Origin: Bacteroidales bacterium
GTDB lineage: Bacteria; Bacteroidota; Bacteroidia; Bacteroidales; F082
Assembly: GCA_024710405.1 (NCBI GenBank)
Contig: JANJUV010000005.1
Coordinates: 1-64,000, forward strand
Length of the DNA stretch: 64,000 nt
Direction of reading: 5' to 3'
The first letter of the stretch is position 1. Each line of letters starts with the position of its first letter. Below are positions 8,211 through 18,023 of this stretch, in pieces. A program made the position numbers and the translations under genes. The notes under the pieces are model-generated. The model saw nothing but the letters and a program-made list of their open reading frames with translations. It was not told the DNA's origin and did not search any database.

Positions 8211-9260
8211 TCAGATAATCAGCATGGCATCACCATAAGTGAAGAATCTGTATTTGTTTGCAATGGCCTCCTTGTAGGCTTTCATCAGGAAATCGTAACC
8301 TGCGAATGCTGCTGCCTGCATCATCATGGGCGATTTGGGCAGGTGGAAATTGGTTACCATCGCATCGGCCAGAGTGAAGTCATAAGGTGGGAAGATGAAT
8401 TTATTGGTCCATCCCTTATAGGGCTTCACCTTACCTGTGATGATAGCAGCTGTTTCGAGTGCCTTCATCGTGGTTGTGCCAACTGCAACTACACTGTTGC
8501 GGCGCATTTTGGCTGCGTTGATGATGCCGGCGTTGTTTTCGTCGATCAGCATCTCTTCAGAGTCCATCTTGTGTTTGGTAAGGTCTTCTACTTCAATCGG
8601 CCTGAAATTGCCCATGCCGGTGTGCAGGGTTACCTCAGCAAACGACACACCGATCAGTTCGAGGCGCTTCATGATCTCACGACTGAAGTGGAGACCTGCA
8701 GTTGGGGCTGCGATAGCGCCTTCGTGTTTGGCATAAATGGTCTGATACCGCTCTTCGTCTTCTGGTTCAACCTCGCGCTCGTGAATTTTGGGAAGAGGGG
8801 TTTTTCCCAAAGCCTGTATGGTTTGCTTAAACTCCTCGTAAGGCCCGTCGAACAGGAACCTGAGCGTTCGTCCACGGGAGGTGGTGTTGTCGATTACCTC
8901 GGCAACAAGAGACTCATCATCGCCAAAATATAGTTTGTTGCCTATCCTGATTTTACGTGCCGGGTCAACAAGCACATCCCACAAGCGGCTTTCGCGGTTA
9001 AGTTCCCTGAGCAGGAACACTTCGATTTTGGCACCTGTCTTTTCTTTTTCGCCATAGAGCCTGGCCGGAAACACCTTGGTGTTGTTGAGCACAAAAACAT
9101 CACCGTCCCTGAAATATTCAAGGATATCTTTAAAAATTCTGTGTTCAATGGTCTGATCCTTCCTGTTTATGACCATCATACGCGATTCGTCACGGTTTTT
9201 TGGGGGATGGCTGGCAATAAGGTTTGGGGGTAGGTTAAAGCGGAATTGTGATAATTTCAT
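8211..9260 (-). CDS. queA: S-adenosylmethionine:tRNA ribosyltransferase-isomerase
   Basis: This 349-residue enzyme transfers and isomerises the ribosyl part of SAM onto preQ1 at the tRNA wobble position, giving epoxyqueuosine in the queuosine pathway. Family segments are [26 protein letters not shown] (core signature), [14 protein letters not shown] and [13 protein letters not shown]. Length is normal for the family. It follows truB on the same strand but has its own promoter (9339-9369) in the 188-base gap. The queA position after ftsX, DUF3098, uppP and truB is a common order in Bacteroidota. Confidence 0.97.
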   Translation of the reverse strand: MKLSQFRFNLPPNLIASHPPKNRDESRMMVINRKDQTIEHRIFKDILEYFRDGDVFVLNNTKVFPARLYGEKEKTGAKIEVFLLRELNRESRLWDVLVDPARKIRIGNKLYFGDDESLVAEVIDNTTSRGRTLRFLFDGPYEEFKQTIQALGKTPLPKIHEREVEPEDEERYQTIYAKHEGAIAAPTAGLHFSREIMKRLELIGVSFAEVTLHTGMGNFRPIEVEDLTKHKMDSEEMLIDENNAGIINAAKMRRNSVVAVGTTTMKALETAAIITGKVKPYKGWTNKFIFPPYDFTLADAMVTNFHLPKSPMMMQAAAFAGYDFLMKAYKEAIANKYRFFTYGDAMLII

Positions 9261-9338
9261 TAGCTTAATTAATTAATATCCAACTACATTTAAGAAAATC
9301 TTCACCTGAATTTAAGCTCTGTTTAAAGCACGGGTGTG

Positions 9339-9369
9339 CAAAGGTAATTCAAGAACGAGGCGTTGTCAA
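9339..9369 (-). promoter_or_regulatory. Promoter for queA
   Basis: On the minus strand TTG (9369-9367), a spacer of 20 bases, then TACCTTTG (9346-9339), matching the Bacteroidota consensus. The predicted leader to the ATG at 9260 is about 70 bases. Confidence 0.6.
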
Positions 9370-9448
9370 GACCGGCAACAATATATTTATGCTGAATTGT
9401 ACATATTTGTAAATATCGTGGAATAAAAAGTATCCGACAAAACAGATT

Positions 9449-10171
9449 TCATGTTTCCGACGAACCGTTATTCCCGATGATTGCGGCTTTTAGGTCATCG
9501 AGGTTCCACGCGTCTGCAATATTGTAATCACCTATTGCCGTACGTCTCAATGCAGTGAGTACGGCTCCGTTGCCAAGCGCAATGCCGAAGTCGTGCACCA
9601 GACTTCGTATGTATGTCCCTTTGCTGCAATGCACTTCAAAATCAAGTTCCGGAAAACGGTTTTCCGTAATTCTAAAGGAATGAACCTGTACACTTCGGGC
9701 TTCGAGTTTCACTTCTTTGTTCTTTCTTGCGTAGTTAAAGGCGCGTTTTCCATTGATCTTCACAGCTGAATAAACTGGCGGCAACTGCTGTAGGTTGCCT
9801 TCGAGGGTACGCAACGCTGCTTCAACCATCTCAGGGGTTATATCACCGGTCGGAAAAGTGGCATCAGGTTCTGTTTCAAGATCGTAGGACGGTGTACTAA
9901 GCCCAAGTTTTAAGGTTCCTGTGTACACCTTATCCATGTCCTGAAGAAATTGTATCTGGCGGGTCATCTTTCCCGTGCACAGCAAAAGCAGTCCGGTTGC
10001 CAAAGGGTCGAGTGTTCCGGCATGTCCCACCTTGATTCCTTCGGGATGCCTGAAACGCCTGATGAGTGCCCGGATATAGTTAACCACATCGAAAGAAGTC
10101 CATGTGAGGGGTTTGTCAACCAACAGCAGTTCGCCGGTGTCAAATGCAAATTCACGTTCGGGCTGTTTCAT
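9449..10171 (-). CDS. truB: tRNA pseudouridine(55) synthase
   Basis: This 240-residue enzyme makes pseudouridine 55 in the T-loop of elongator tRNAs. The catalytic motif VGHAGTLDPLATGLL places the nucleophile at D55. LLVDKPLTWTSFDVVN at the N-terminus and the CSKGTYIRSLVHDFG segment are both typical. It lacks the extended C-terminal PUA domain of the E. coli protein, which is normal for the shorter Bacteroidota form. It is the last gene of the ftsX-DUF3098-uppP-truB operon, with a 39-base gap after uppP. Confidence 0.97.
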   Translation of the reverse strand: MKQPEREFAFDTGELLLVDKPLTWTSFDVVNYIRALIRRFRHPEGIKVGHAGTLDPLATGLLLLCTGKMTRQIQFLQDMDKVYTGTLKLGLSTPSYDLETEPDATFPTGDITPEMVEAALRTLEGNLQQLPPVYSAVKINGKRAFNYARKNKEVKLEARSVQVHSFRITENRFPELDFEVHCSKGTYIRSLVHDFGIALGNGAVLTALRRTAIGDYNIADAWNLDDLKAAIIGNNGSSET

Positions 10172-10210
10172 GCGATGATTGGTTAAAGGAATATAAAAAA
10201 GACGGGTGCG

Positions 10211-10996
10211 TCAGAAGCTCAGCACAATTGCCACAGCACCCACAATAAAACAATAAATGGCAAAATAAATCAGACGGCCCTTTTGAACCAGACTGATCAT
10301 CCATTTGCAGGCAAAAAGCCCCGAAACAAAGGCAGCCACAAAACCGATGATCATACTCAGGGCAGGTACTCCGCCTGTTTCGGTAGTCTCGCCTTTCAAC
10401 AGATCAAGCAGGTTGGCACCCAGTATGGGGATGAGCACCATCAGAAACGAAAATTTAGCCACAAGTTCGCGTTTGTTGCCCAGCATGAGGCCGGTGCTGA
10501 TGGTGGCACCCGAACGCGAAATACCCGGCAACACCGCCACAGCCTGAGCCAGCCCGATAATAAAGGAATCGGCAAAACCAACAGGCCTGTCATTGGATTT
10601 CTTTAGATATGTAAATGTAAGCAACATTGCTGTAATCAGCAACATAAAACCAACAAACCTGATGTTGCCATCAAAAAAGGATTCAACATAGTCGGCAAAA
10701 AACAAGCCGACAACAAGCACCGGGATCATAGAAAGAAGTATAAGTGCAGCGAACTTCCAGGATTCATTCCACCTGAATTCTGTCAGCCCCCTGAACAGTA
10801 CGGCAAGATCTTTACGAAACACAATGATGGTGCTCAGTACTGTTGCTCCATGCACTACAACTGTGAAGGCCAGACTTTTTCCGGGGGCTACACCCAGCAG
10901 ATGCTTGCCAAGCTCCAGATGTCCGCTGCTGCTCACAGGTAAAAACTCAGTAAGGCCTTGTATGAGGCCAAGAATCAAGGCTTCGATCCAGGTCAT
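10211..10996 (-). CDS. uppP: Undecaprenyl-diphosphatase
   Basis: This 261-residue polytopic membrane protein dephosphorylates undecaprenyl diphosphate, recycling the lipid carrier for peptidoglycan and O-antigen; members can confer bacitracin resistance. Two signatures are intact: GLTEFLPVSSSGH near the N-terminus and LPGISRSGATI in the middle. About eight hydrophobic segments are visible. It lies 20 bases downstream of the DUF3098 gene and 39 bases upstream of truB, so it is part of that operon. Confidence 0.97.
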   Translation of the reverse strand: MTWIEALILGLIQGLTEFLPVSSSGHLELGKHLLGVAPGKSLAFTVVVHGATVLSTIIVFRKDLAVLFRGLTEFRWNESWKFAALILLSMIPVLVVGLFFADYVESFFDGNIRFVGFMLLITAMLLTFTYLKKSNDRPVGFADSFIIGLAQAVAVLPGISRSGATISTGLMLGNKRELVAKFSFLMVLIPILGANLLDLLKGETTETGGVPALSMIIGFVAAFVSGLFACKWMISLVQKGRLIYFAIYCFIVGAVAIVLSF

Positions 10997-11016
10997 GACA
11001 AATTGTTGACTAAAAA

Positions 11017-11280
11017 CTACTTATCTGATTTCTTCATGATGGCATATATCTCAATCCCATAGCCTGCCAGCACAAGCAGGGGAGCAAGAGTCATGCGCTG
11101 AAAACTGAAAATACCTTCGCTGAACACATCAGGATCGGAAGAGCCTCCGCCAATCATGAGCAGAAAGCCGGCAAAAATGAATCCCAAACCGATGATTACC
11201 AGGCGATAATTCTCTCGTGTGAAGGCAAAGGCATCAGTGCTTTTCTTTTCGTCAACAACCGGTTTCGGATTAGTTTTCAT
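11017..11280 (-). CDS. DUF3098 family small membrane protein
   Basis: This 87-residue protein has a polar N-terminus (about 25 residues) and two membrane helices (about 30-48 and 63-80) separated by a short loop (GGGSSDPDVFSEGIFSFQR). Sequence and position between ftsX and uppP match the DUF3098 family, whose function is not known. Constant linkage to a cell-division permease and a lipid-carrier phosphatase points to an envelope role; this is inference from context. Spacing to uppP is 20 bases. Confidence 0.88.
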   Translation of the reverse strand: MKTNPKPVVDEKKSTDAFAFTRENYRLVIIGLGFIFAGFLLMIGGGSSDPDVFSEGIFSFQRMTLAPLLVLAGYGIEIYAIMKKSDK

Positions 11281-11332
11281 GTTTCAGCGGTTTAATTTCG
11301 AACGTCAAAAATAGTTTTTTTTGATGAGCTGT

Positions 11333-12220
11333 TCAGGCAAATAATTTATCCGTCTTAGCCTTAAGATATTTCCCAATGGCTAAGTATGTGGAAATAGCTG
11401 TGATGAGCATGCCGGCAAGCAAAATAGCGGCATAGAAGACCAATACTGTTTCAACATCTTGAAGCAGAGCCAGCTCGGGAATGTTATTCAATGCTGCATA
11501 CAATATTCCGGTAAGCATCAGCAATGCTAGTATTCCTCCGATGAAACCCTGCAGTATTCCTTTGAGGATAAATGGTGTACGAATGAAATTCTCGGTTGCG
11601 CCCACCAGCTGCATACTTCTGATAAGGAAACGCTTTGAATACACGGCCAATCGGATTGTATTGTTTATCAACGCTACGGCTATGATCATGAGTAATGCCG
11701 TAAATGTTAATATAATCAGACCTACCCTTTTCAGGTTTTGGTTGATCAGGTGCACCAACGATTCCTGATAGAAAAGTTCTTTTACATACTGGTTTTCAAG
11801 TATGTATTTCTCGATCAACTCAAGGCTGTCGCTGTTGGCCCATGCCGCTTTGAAACGCACATCAATCGAAGGCAACAATGGGTTTTGGGCATCACCCAGC
11901 CATTTGATGAAATCTTCGCCGAGGTCTTCAGTAAGGCGACGGGTAGCTTCTTCGCGGGTGATGTATTCGGTAGATTTCACGAAAGGACTCGCATCGAGGG
12001 TTTTCTGCAACTGGAGTATGTTGGCTTCTTTAACCCCATCTTTCATAATAATCTCGAAACCAATATTCTCCCTGATGTACTCCGAAAGGCTTTGCGCATG
12101 AATCACCAAAAGGCCAAGCAAGCCCAGGGTGAACAGCACCAAAGTGATGCTCACCACCGAGGTGATGTAAGAACCCTGCAACTTACGCTGGGTGTATATA
12201 TCTTCGTCGTGCTTTGCCAT
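11333..12220 (-). CDS. ftsX: Cell-division ABC transporter permease FtsX
   Basis: This 295-residue protein matches FtsX. It has one membrane helix after a short cytoplasmic tail (about residues 18-42) and an extracytoplasmic domain with the typical LDASPFVKSTEYITREEATR and LLPSIDVRFK segments. Three C-terminal helices form the FtsX/MacB permease domain. FtsX pairs with the ATPase FtsE and controls peptidoglycan hydrolases at the division site. No ftsE is in this window. First gene of the minus-strand run that continues into DUF3098, uppP and truB. No clear promoter was found in the 149 bases separating it from the divergent dipeptidase gene. Confidence 0.95.
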   Translation of the reverse strand: MAKHDEDIYTQRKLQGSYITSVVSITLVLFTLGLLGLLVIHAQSLSEYIRENIGFEIIMKDGVKEANILQLQKTLDASPFVKSTEYITREEATRRLTEDLGEDFIKWLGDAQNPLLPSIDVRFKAAWANSDSLELIEKYILENQYVKELFYQESLVHLINQNLKRVGLIILTFTALLMIIAVALINNTIRLAVYSKRFLIRSMQLVGATENFIRTPFILKGILQGFIGGILALLMLTGILYAALNNIPELALLQDVETVLVFYAAILLAGMLITAISTYLAIGKYLKAKTDKLFA

Positions 12221-12369
12221 CTAACAGAGTGCTAAATTAAATAAAAAATGAGTGATTGCTGCTGTTGTTGTCCATGCTTAAGGGAATGGCACAGAATCTT
12301 TGGTGAATTTTGGAAACTTTAACATTTTACACAACAAAATGCTTAGTTTAGCGGTCTGACAATTTCGCG

Positions 12370-13050
12370 ATGAAACAGCTTTTATTGATCTTTCTGCTGA
12401 TTATTTCCTCAGGAACTTATGCTCAGAAAACTGAAAACCCATATGGTCTGGATATTATGTCCGACCCTGAAGAATACCGAAAAGCTATTGTTCAGGACGA
12501 AAACCAACTGATGGTCGATCTAGCTGTTTTCATTCCCGGAGTTGTACTCGACATCCGATATGCAACCGATAACAATTTCACGGGCAAGCAGGTATATACC
12601 ACAGCAGCGGCTTTTGTCCGCAAACCTGTGGCCGAAGCTTTGCTGCGCGTCCAGCTAGAACTCCGAACAATGGGCTTGGGAATCAAGGTGTTCGATGCAT
12701 ATCGCCCCTACAGGGCTACCCTGAAGTTTTATGAGGTCTATCCCGACAAATCCTTTGTTGCTGCACCCTGGCTGGGGTCGCGTCACAACAGGGGTGCTGC
12801 CGTTGATATAACCCTGATCGAAATCGAAACCGGTGAGGAACTGGCAATGCCAACACCGTTTGATGACTTCAGCGAACGCGCTTCACCGTCTTACATGGAC
12901 CTGCCTGATGAGATTATTCGCAACCGCGAAAAACTGATCAGCATCATGAGCAAACACGGATTCAGTGTCTTCCACACCGAGTGGTGGCATTTCGACTTTC
13001 GCGGATGGGAACAGTTCGGCCTGATGGATGTTGACTTCAGTGAGCTTTAG
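12370..13050 (+). CDS. D-alanyl-D-alanine dipeptidase (VanX/DdpX type, M15D), exported
   Basis: This 226-residue protein has an N-terminal signal peptide (MKQLLLIFLLIISSGTYAQ, cut after about residue 19). The zinc-binding and catalytic motifs of the VanX family are intact: GSRHNRGAAVDITLIE (SxHxxGxAxD) and HTEWWHFDF (ExxWH). The FDAYRPYRA and VLDIRYATDNNFTGKQVY segments are also typical. It should cleave D-Ala-D-Ala in the periplasm. No vanH, vanA or vanRS genes are nearby, so a wall-turnover or nutrient role is more likely than glycopeptide resistance. Confidence 0.93.
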   Translation: MKQLLLIFLLIISSGTYAQKTENPYGLDIMSDPEEYRKAIVQDENQLMVDLAVFIPGVVLDIRYATDNNFTGKQVYTTAAAFVRKPVAEALLRVQLELRTMGLGIKVFDAYRPYRATLKFYEVYPDKSFVAAPWLGSRHNRGAAVDITLIEIETGEELAMPTPFDDFSERASPSYMDLPDEIIRNREKLISIMSKHGFSVFHTEWWHFDFRGWEQFGLMDVDFSEL

Positions 13051-13182
13051 GGACCACCGTGTTATATACCAAAACAACACCATACTTATAATCAACATAC
13101 TCCTCTTTCATAGGGGTTTCATCATCATTGCCAACAGTTTCGTAATTTCGCCCCCTGAACGGTAGGCAAATCTGTAAAGCTC

Positions 13183-16100
13183 ATGGATTATAATTTTAAG
13201 GAATCGGAAAAAAAATGGCAGGACTATTGGCGTGCCAGCAAAGTATATGAGGTTGGTATTGACCACACAAAACCCAAATATTATGTGCTCGATATGTTCC
13301 CCTATCCCTCGGGTGCCGGGTTACATGTGGGCCATCCGCTGGGATACATTGCATCCGACATATATTCGCGATACAAAAGGATGAAAGGCTTCAATGTGCT
13401 GCATCCGATGGGCTACGATGCTTATGGGCTTCCTGCAGAACAATATGCCATTCAAACCGGCACCCATCCTGCAGTGACTACAGCCAAAAATATTGAACGC
13501 TACCGCGAGCAACTGGATAAAATCGGTTTTTCCTATGACTGGTCACGTGAGGTACGCACCAGCGAACCTGAGTATTACAAATGGACTCAATGGACATTTA
13601 TCAAGCTGTTTCACTCCTGGTATAACCTTGACAGTAACAAAGCCGAAAGCATCCAAAAACTGCAGGAGATCTTCGCCAGCAATGGTAATACTGCGGTTAA
13701 AGCCTCCTGCTCTGGCACAGAGCTATTTTCTGCTGAGCAATGGAACAATATGACAGAAAATCAGCAACAGGAAATCCTGATGCACTACAGGCTTGCCTAT
13801 CTGGCTGATACAATGGTCAACTGGTGTCCGGCACTGGGCACTGTGCTGGCTAACGACGAAGTGAGCGAAGGTTACTCCGTACGTGGCGGCCATCCCGTTG
13901 AACGCAAATCAATGAAACAATGGCTGTTGCGCATCACCGCCTATGCCGAAAGACTGCTTACAGGCCTCGATCAGCTCGATTGGAGCGAATCGCTCAAGGA
14001 CATACAACGCAACTGGATCGGAAGATCGGAAGGCGGCAGTCTGATTTTTAATGTGCACGACAGCTCCCATAGAATCGAGGTGTTCACCACCCGGCCCGAC
14101 ACAGTCTTTGGAGCCACATTTATGGTTCTGGCGCCCGAGCACGAGCTTGTAGCATCGCTTACGACTGCTGCACAGGCAGCAGAGGTGGATCAATACATAC
14201 AGCGCACCAAAAACCGTTCGGAACGTGAACGCATGGCCGAAGTCAAGAAAGTGAGCGGTGTATTCACGGGCAGTTTTGCTATTAATCCGTTCACGGGCAA
14301 TAAAATACCTGTGTGGATTGCCGACTATGTTTTGATGGGTTATGGGACAGGTGCCATCATGGCTGTGCCGGCACACGACAGCCGCGATTTTGCCTTTGCG
14401 CGGCATTTTAACCTTCCTGTCATTCAGGTTGTGAACCGAAAAGGCGAACAACCAACCAACCCTGATGAATGGGAAGATTCATACGACAGCAAGGAGGGAG
14501 TAATGATTCAGTCGGGTTTCATCACCGGACTCGAAGTCAAAGCTGCCATTTCAGCTGTTGTGGCTGAAGCCGAACAAAGAAATATCGGTAAGGGAAGAGT
14601 TAATTACCGACTGCGTGATGCCATCTTCAGCCGTCAGCGATATTGGGGCGAGCCCTTCCCGGTGTATTACCGCGACAACATGCCTTTCACCCTGCCCGAA
14701 TCAGACCTGCCGCTCGAGCTTCCGCCTGTGGATGCCTACCTGCCTACCCAAAGTGGCGAACCTCCTTTGGCAAGGGCCAAAAACTGGAAAAACACCGAAG
14801 GTTATCCGCTCGAAACCAATACCATGCCCGGATTTGCAGGTTCAAGCGGTTACTACCTCAGATACATGGATCCGCGCAACACCGAAGCCTATTTCAGCAA
14901 AGAAGCCAATGATTACTGGCAACAGGTTGACCTCTATGTCGGAGGTGCCGAACATGCCACCGGACACCTGATCTATGCGCGTTTCTGGAATATGTTCCTC
15001 TACGACATCGGACTGGCCTGCAAAGAAGAGCCCTTCAAAAAACTCATCAATCAGGGAATGATACAGGGCAGGTCAAGCATGGTATACCGCGTCAACCCCG
15101 AAAAAGCAGCCGAGTATATGTTGTGGGAAGAACTTCGCGACAAAAGAATGGGTGTGGCTTTTGAAAAAGAATACCGCGACGGACACCGTAAATTCGACTT
15201 CTTCAGTCCCGATGCCGGCCTTATTATTGAAGTGAAACGTCAGCAAGCCCTCGAAAAACTTGCCACTTCATACGAAGAATATGCAAAAGCCCATGGATAC
15301 AGACTTTTACTCATCCCGCTGATCGACTTCGTGGTAGATATGGACGGCATCAGAGCGCGCATCAGAAAAGCCATAGCAGGCGAAGAAGTGCCTGCTTTTG
15401 TCGACAAGCCGGGTTTGGGTAGTTTTCCGGTCTTTGCCTCTAAAAACCTGCCCGGTCGCGAGTATTATTCTGATGCATTGCACGTAGATATAAGTCTGGT
15501 TCACAACGATATACTGGATATAGAGGCGTTTAAAAAGTGGCAGCCCCATTTGGCGAATGCACAATTCCTGCTCGAAGACGGCAAATATGTGTGCGGCTGG
15601 GAAGTGGAAAAAATGTCGAAATCCAAATATAATGTGCAGAATCCGGATGAACTCATCGAGCGCTACGGAGCCGACACCCTGCGTATGTATGAAATGTTTC
15701 TCGGGCCCATCGAACAATCGAAACCCTGGGATACACAGGGTATCGAAGGAGTTTTCAGGTTCATACGCCGGTTCTGGAAGCTGTTCCACAACGAAAACAA
15801 CGAATGGATCGTGAATGATGAAGAACCTGCTGCTTCGGAACTGAAAGTGCTGCATCGGACGATCAGAAAAATAGAGGAAGACACAGAGCGGTTCTCGTTC
15901 AATACGGCAATTTCGGCCTTTATGATCTGCGTGAACGAGCTGCACGAACTAAAATGTGCCAAAAAAGCCATACTCGAACCGCTTATTCTGCTTATAGCAC
16001 CATTTGCACCACATCTGGCCGAAGAACTGTGGAATCTGTCCGGACATCAACGCTCCGTAGTTTATGAATCTTTCCCCCAATGGAACAAAGATTACATCAC

Positions 16101-16293
16101 TGAAAGTACTTTTTCGTATCCGGTTTCGTTTAACGGAAAAACACGTTTCAAACTCGAACTGCCGGTCAACTTCGATGCCAAAGCTGTGGAAAAAGCTGTT
16201 CTGGCTTCAGACGAATGCCGTAAATGGCTCGAAGGCAAAACAGTGCGAAAAGTTGTTGTTGTACCCAACCGAATAATAAACATTGTCCACTGA
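13183..16293 (+). CDS. leuS: Leucine--tRNA ligase with an internal DUF559-like nuclease-fold insert
   Basis: This 1036-residue class I synthetase is about 95 residues longer than a usual Bacteroidota LeuRS. HIGH motif is H48-V-G-H51 and KMSKS is residues 810-814. The editing domain ([13 protein letters not shown], then [21 protein letters not shown]) is present, as is the Bacteroidota-specific segment near 150-200 and a complete C-terminal anticodon part. Between VYRV (to 637) and FPVFASKNL (from 748) lies an extra domain that resembles DUF559/Vsr-like endonucleases, described separately. Its reading frame is continuous. Both synthetic and editing centres appear intact, so the enzyme should be active. 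The DUF3108 gene follows directly. A possible -7 box with one mismatch (TAATTTCG) lies at 13143-13150. Confidence 0.97.
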   Translation: MDYNFKESEKKWQDYWRASKVYEVGIDHTKPKYYVLDMFPYPSGAGLHVGHPLGYIASDIYSRYKRMKGFNVLHPMGYDAYGLPAEQYAIQTGTHPAVTTAKNIERYREQLDKIGFSYDWSREVRTSEPEYYKWTQWTFIKLFHSWYNLDSNKAESIQKLQEIFASNGNTAVKASCSGTELFSAEQWNNMTENQQQEILMHYRLAYLADTMVNWCPALGTVLANDEVSEGYSVRGGHPVERKSMKQWLLRITAYAERLLTGLDQLDWSESLKDIQRNWIGRSEGGSLIFNVHDSSHRIEVFTTRPDTVFGATFMVLAPEHELVASLTTAAQAAEVDQYIQRTKNRSERERMAEVKKVSGVFTGSFAINPFTGNKIPVWIADYVLMGYGTGAIMAVPAHDSRDFAFARHFNLPVIQVVNRKGEQPTNPDEWEDSYDSKEGVMIQSGFITGLEVKAAISAVVAEAEQRNIGKGRVNYRLRDAIFSRQRYWGEPFPVYYRDNMPFTLPESDLPLELPPVDAYLPTQSGEPPLARAKNWKNTEGYPLETNTMPGFAGSSGYYLRYMDPRNTEAYFSKEANDYWQQVDLYVGGAEHATGHLIYARFWNMFLYDIGLACKEEPFKKLINQGMIQGRSSMVYRVNPEKAAEYMLWEELRDKRMGVAFEKEYRDGHRKFDFFSPDAGLIIEVKRQQALEKLATSYEEYAKAHGYRLLLIPLIDFVVDMDGIRARIRKAIAGEEVPAFVDKPGLGSFPVFASKNLPGREYYSDALHVDISLVHNDILDIEAFKKWQPHLANAQFLLEDGKYVCGWEVEKMSKSKYNVQNPDELIERYGADTLRMYEMFLGPIEQSKPWDTQGIEGVFRFIRRFWKLFHNENNEWIVNDEEPAASELKVLHRTIRKIEEDTERFSFNTAISAFMICVNELHELKCAKKAILEPLILLIAPFAPHLAEELWNLSGHQRSVVYESFPQWNKDYITESTFSYPVSFNGKTRFKLELPVNFDAKAVEKAVLASDECRKWLEGKTVRKVVVVPNRIINIVH
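15094..15423 (+). other. DUF559/Vsr-like PD-(D/E)XK domain inserted in LeuRS
   Basis: LeuRS residues about 638-747. The order [36 protein letters not shown], then [17 protein letters not shown] reproduces the DUF559 plan (LWxxLR, VDFYCP, LVIExDG, a helix, LRFxxxE). Candidate active residues are D672, E683 and K685; the E-x-K is closer to a classical nuclease site than the E-x-D common in DUF559. The insert sits at the position of the leucine-specific domain, just before the segment leading to KMSKS. No intein splice residues and no frame break are seen. Whether it cuts, binds nucleic acid or is only structural is unknown. Confidence 0.8.
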
Positions 16294-16367
16294 TGACCAT
16301 AACTCAGCTCTTGAAAACAGGCCCTGCACCAAATGCTTTCTTTTCGTTGGCCCGTTGTGGCTTGAAA

Positions 16368-17198
16368 ATGTGTCATCCAGACAAAACAAAAGTGAGATTT
16401 TCGCTGTTGAAGTTTTCCGGTAGCCTGTTGTTTCTGTATTTTATTTCAGGCATGGTCTCTGCCCAGCCACTGAGACAACATCCAAATTATGCCTTTGGTG
16501 ATAAGGAACACCTTACCTATAGAGTGTATTATAATTCGGTACTCACCGGGAATGTAACTGCCGGTGAAGCAACCATTACAGTGAATGATTCCAAAAAACA
16601 GATGTTCGGCAGGAAGGTCTGGCATATTGTGGGTGAAGGCCGAAGTAAGGGCGCTTTTAACTGGTTTTATAAAGTCCGCGATCGATTTGAATCATATGTA
16701 GACAAAGAAGCCCTGATTCCGTATCTTTTTGTCCGGCGCACCCGTGAAGGCAATTACCGCAAAGATGATGATGTTTATTTTTTTCACGACCAGAAACTGG
16801 CCGTCAGCCGAACAGCACGCAAACCCGTGCCTGAAAACATTCAGGATTTTGTTTCGGCACTTTTTTTCATGCGCACACTCCGGCTCGAAGACTTCAGGTC
16901 CGACAGTACCTACCATCTGAACTTCTTTCTGGATGACTCGGTATATGTATCGAAGATACTTTACAAAGGAACAGAAGTGATCAAAACAAGCCTCGGAAAG
17001 ATACGCTGCCTCAGATTTGCACCGATGATGGCAACAGGCGAAGTGTTTGCCAATGCCTACCCGCTCGATGTCTGGGTCACGGACGACAAAAACCACCTCC
17101 CCGTGCTTGCTGAGGCCAAAGTGATTGTAGGCAGTGTGAAAATGGAACTGATCGAATACAAGCACCTGCGAAATCCCTTCACTGCACGGTTGGAGTAA
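16368..17198 (+). CDS. DUF3108 domain protein, exported
   Basis: This protein has 276 residues from the ATG at 16368, which gives a signal peptide (FSLLKFSGSLLFLYFISGMV then SAQ). An ATG at 16293 overlaps the leuS stop as TGATG and would add 25 residues ahead of the signal; translation might begin there by coupling, but the signal peptide would then be unusually long. The mature part (TYRVYYNSVLTGNVTAGEAT, WHIVGEGRSKGAFNWFYKVRD, RFAPMMATGEVF) fits DUF3108, a family of secreted or periplasmic beta-rich proteins of unknown function found in many Gram-negative phyla. It follows leuS closely and precedes gldF by about 90 bases. Confidence 0.82.
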   Translation: MCHPDKTKVRFSLLKFSGSLLFLYFISGMVSAQPLRQHPNYAFGDKEHLTYRVYYNSVLTGNVTAGEATITVNDSKKQMFGRKVWHIVGEGRSKGAFNWFYKVRDRFESYVDKEALIPYLFVRRTREGNYRKDDDVYFFHDQKLAVSRTARKPVPENIQDFVSALFFMRTLRLEDFRSDSTYHLNFFLDDSVYVSKILYKGTEVIKTSLGKIRCLRFAPMMATGEVFANAYPLDVWVTDDKNHLPVLAEAKVIVGSVKMELIEYKHLRNPFTARLE

Positions 17199-17264
17199 GA
17201 GGACAAGTACCGGAATAATCATTACGGCAAAAACCTTCCCGATCCTTCAATCCACAGATTTGCC

Positions 17265-17272
17265 TATTTTTG
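17265..17272 (+). promoter_or_regulatory. -7 promoter box for the gldF-gldG operon
   Basis: TATTTTTG matches TAnnTTTG and lies 20 bases upstream of the gldF start codon. The -33 region is not convincing. Confidence 0.4.
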
Positions 17273-17291
17273 CACCCGATACGTAAACATT

Positions 17292-18023
17292 ATGTACGCA
17301 CTGTTCAGAAAAGAAATCAGTAGTTTTCTCAGTTCACTTACCGGATATCTGGTGATTGCCGTGTTTTTGCTCATCAACGGACTTTTTCTCTGGGTTTTCG
17401 CTACTGAATTCAACGTTTTTGATTTCGGATATGCCAATATTGATGGCCTTTTTATTATTGCACCTTATGTTTTTTTGTTCCTTGTTCCGGCTGTCACCAT
17501 GCGTTCATTTGCCGATGAACGAAAAACCGGAACCATTGAACTGCTGCTCACCAAACCAATCACCGACAGCCAGATCATCATGGCAAAATATTTTGCAGGT
17601 CTTGCTTTGGTGGTGTTTTCGTTGATTCCTACTCTGGTCTATTACATCACTGTTTACCGGCTCGGACTTCCTTCAGGCAACATTGATTCAGGAGCTGTCT
17701 GGGGGTCCTATATCGGATTGCTGTTTCTCGGTGCCTCTTTTGTGGCGATTGGCCTGTTCAGCAGCTCCATTACCGACAATCAGATACTTTCGTTTGTGCT
17801 GGCTGTTGTACTGAGTGGCTTTTTATATATTGGTTTCGAGTTTATTTATTCACTCGCCCTGTTTGGTCCTTTCGACCTGTTTATCAGGCAACTGGGCATT
17901 GCTTCTCACTACAACTCCATGAGCCGTGGGGTTATCGACACCCGCGATGTAATCTATTATATCAGCCTGATAGCCCTGTTTATCGGATTTACCAAATTAA
18001 GTCTCGGAAGCAGAAAATGGTAG
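17292..18023 (+). CDS. gldF: Gliding-motility type ABC transporter permease GldF
   Basis: This 243-residue ABC-2 type permease has about six membrane helices. The ALFRKEISSFLSSLTGYLVI start, FLVPAVTMRSFADERKTGTIELLLT and ITDSQIIMAKYFAG segments are typical of GldF. With GldG and the ATPase GldA it forms an ABC transporter first linked to gliding in Flavobacterium johnsoniae, but the gene pair is also conserved in non-gliding Bacteroidota. No gldA is in the window. It overlaps gldG by seven bases, showing translational coupling. Confidence 0.93.
   Translation: MYALFRKEISSFLSSLTGYLVIAVFLLINGLFLWVFATEFNVFDFGYANIDGLFIIAPYVFLFLVPAVTMRSFADERKTGTIELLLTKPITDSQIIMAKYFAGLALVVFSLIPTLVYYITVYRLGLPSGNIDSGAVWGSYIGLLFLGASFVAIGLFSSSITDNQILSFVLAVVLSGFLYIGFEFIYSLALFGPFDLFIRQLGIASHYNSMSRGVIDTRDVIYYISLIALFIGFTKLSLGSRKW

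Noticed and set aside
12370-13050. Vancomycin-resistance locus
   Set aside because: Only the dipeptidase is present; no vanH, ligase or vanRS genes, and glycopeptides do not normally cross the Gram-negative outer membrane.
15094-15423. Intein in leuS
   Set aside because: No N-terminal Cys/Ser junction or C-terminal HN splice motif, and the insert is too short.
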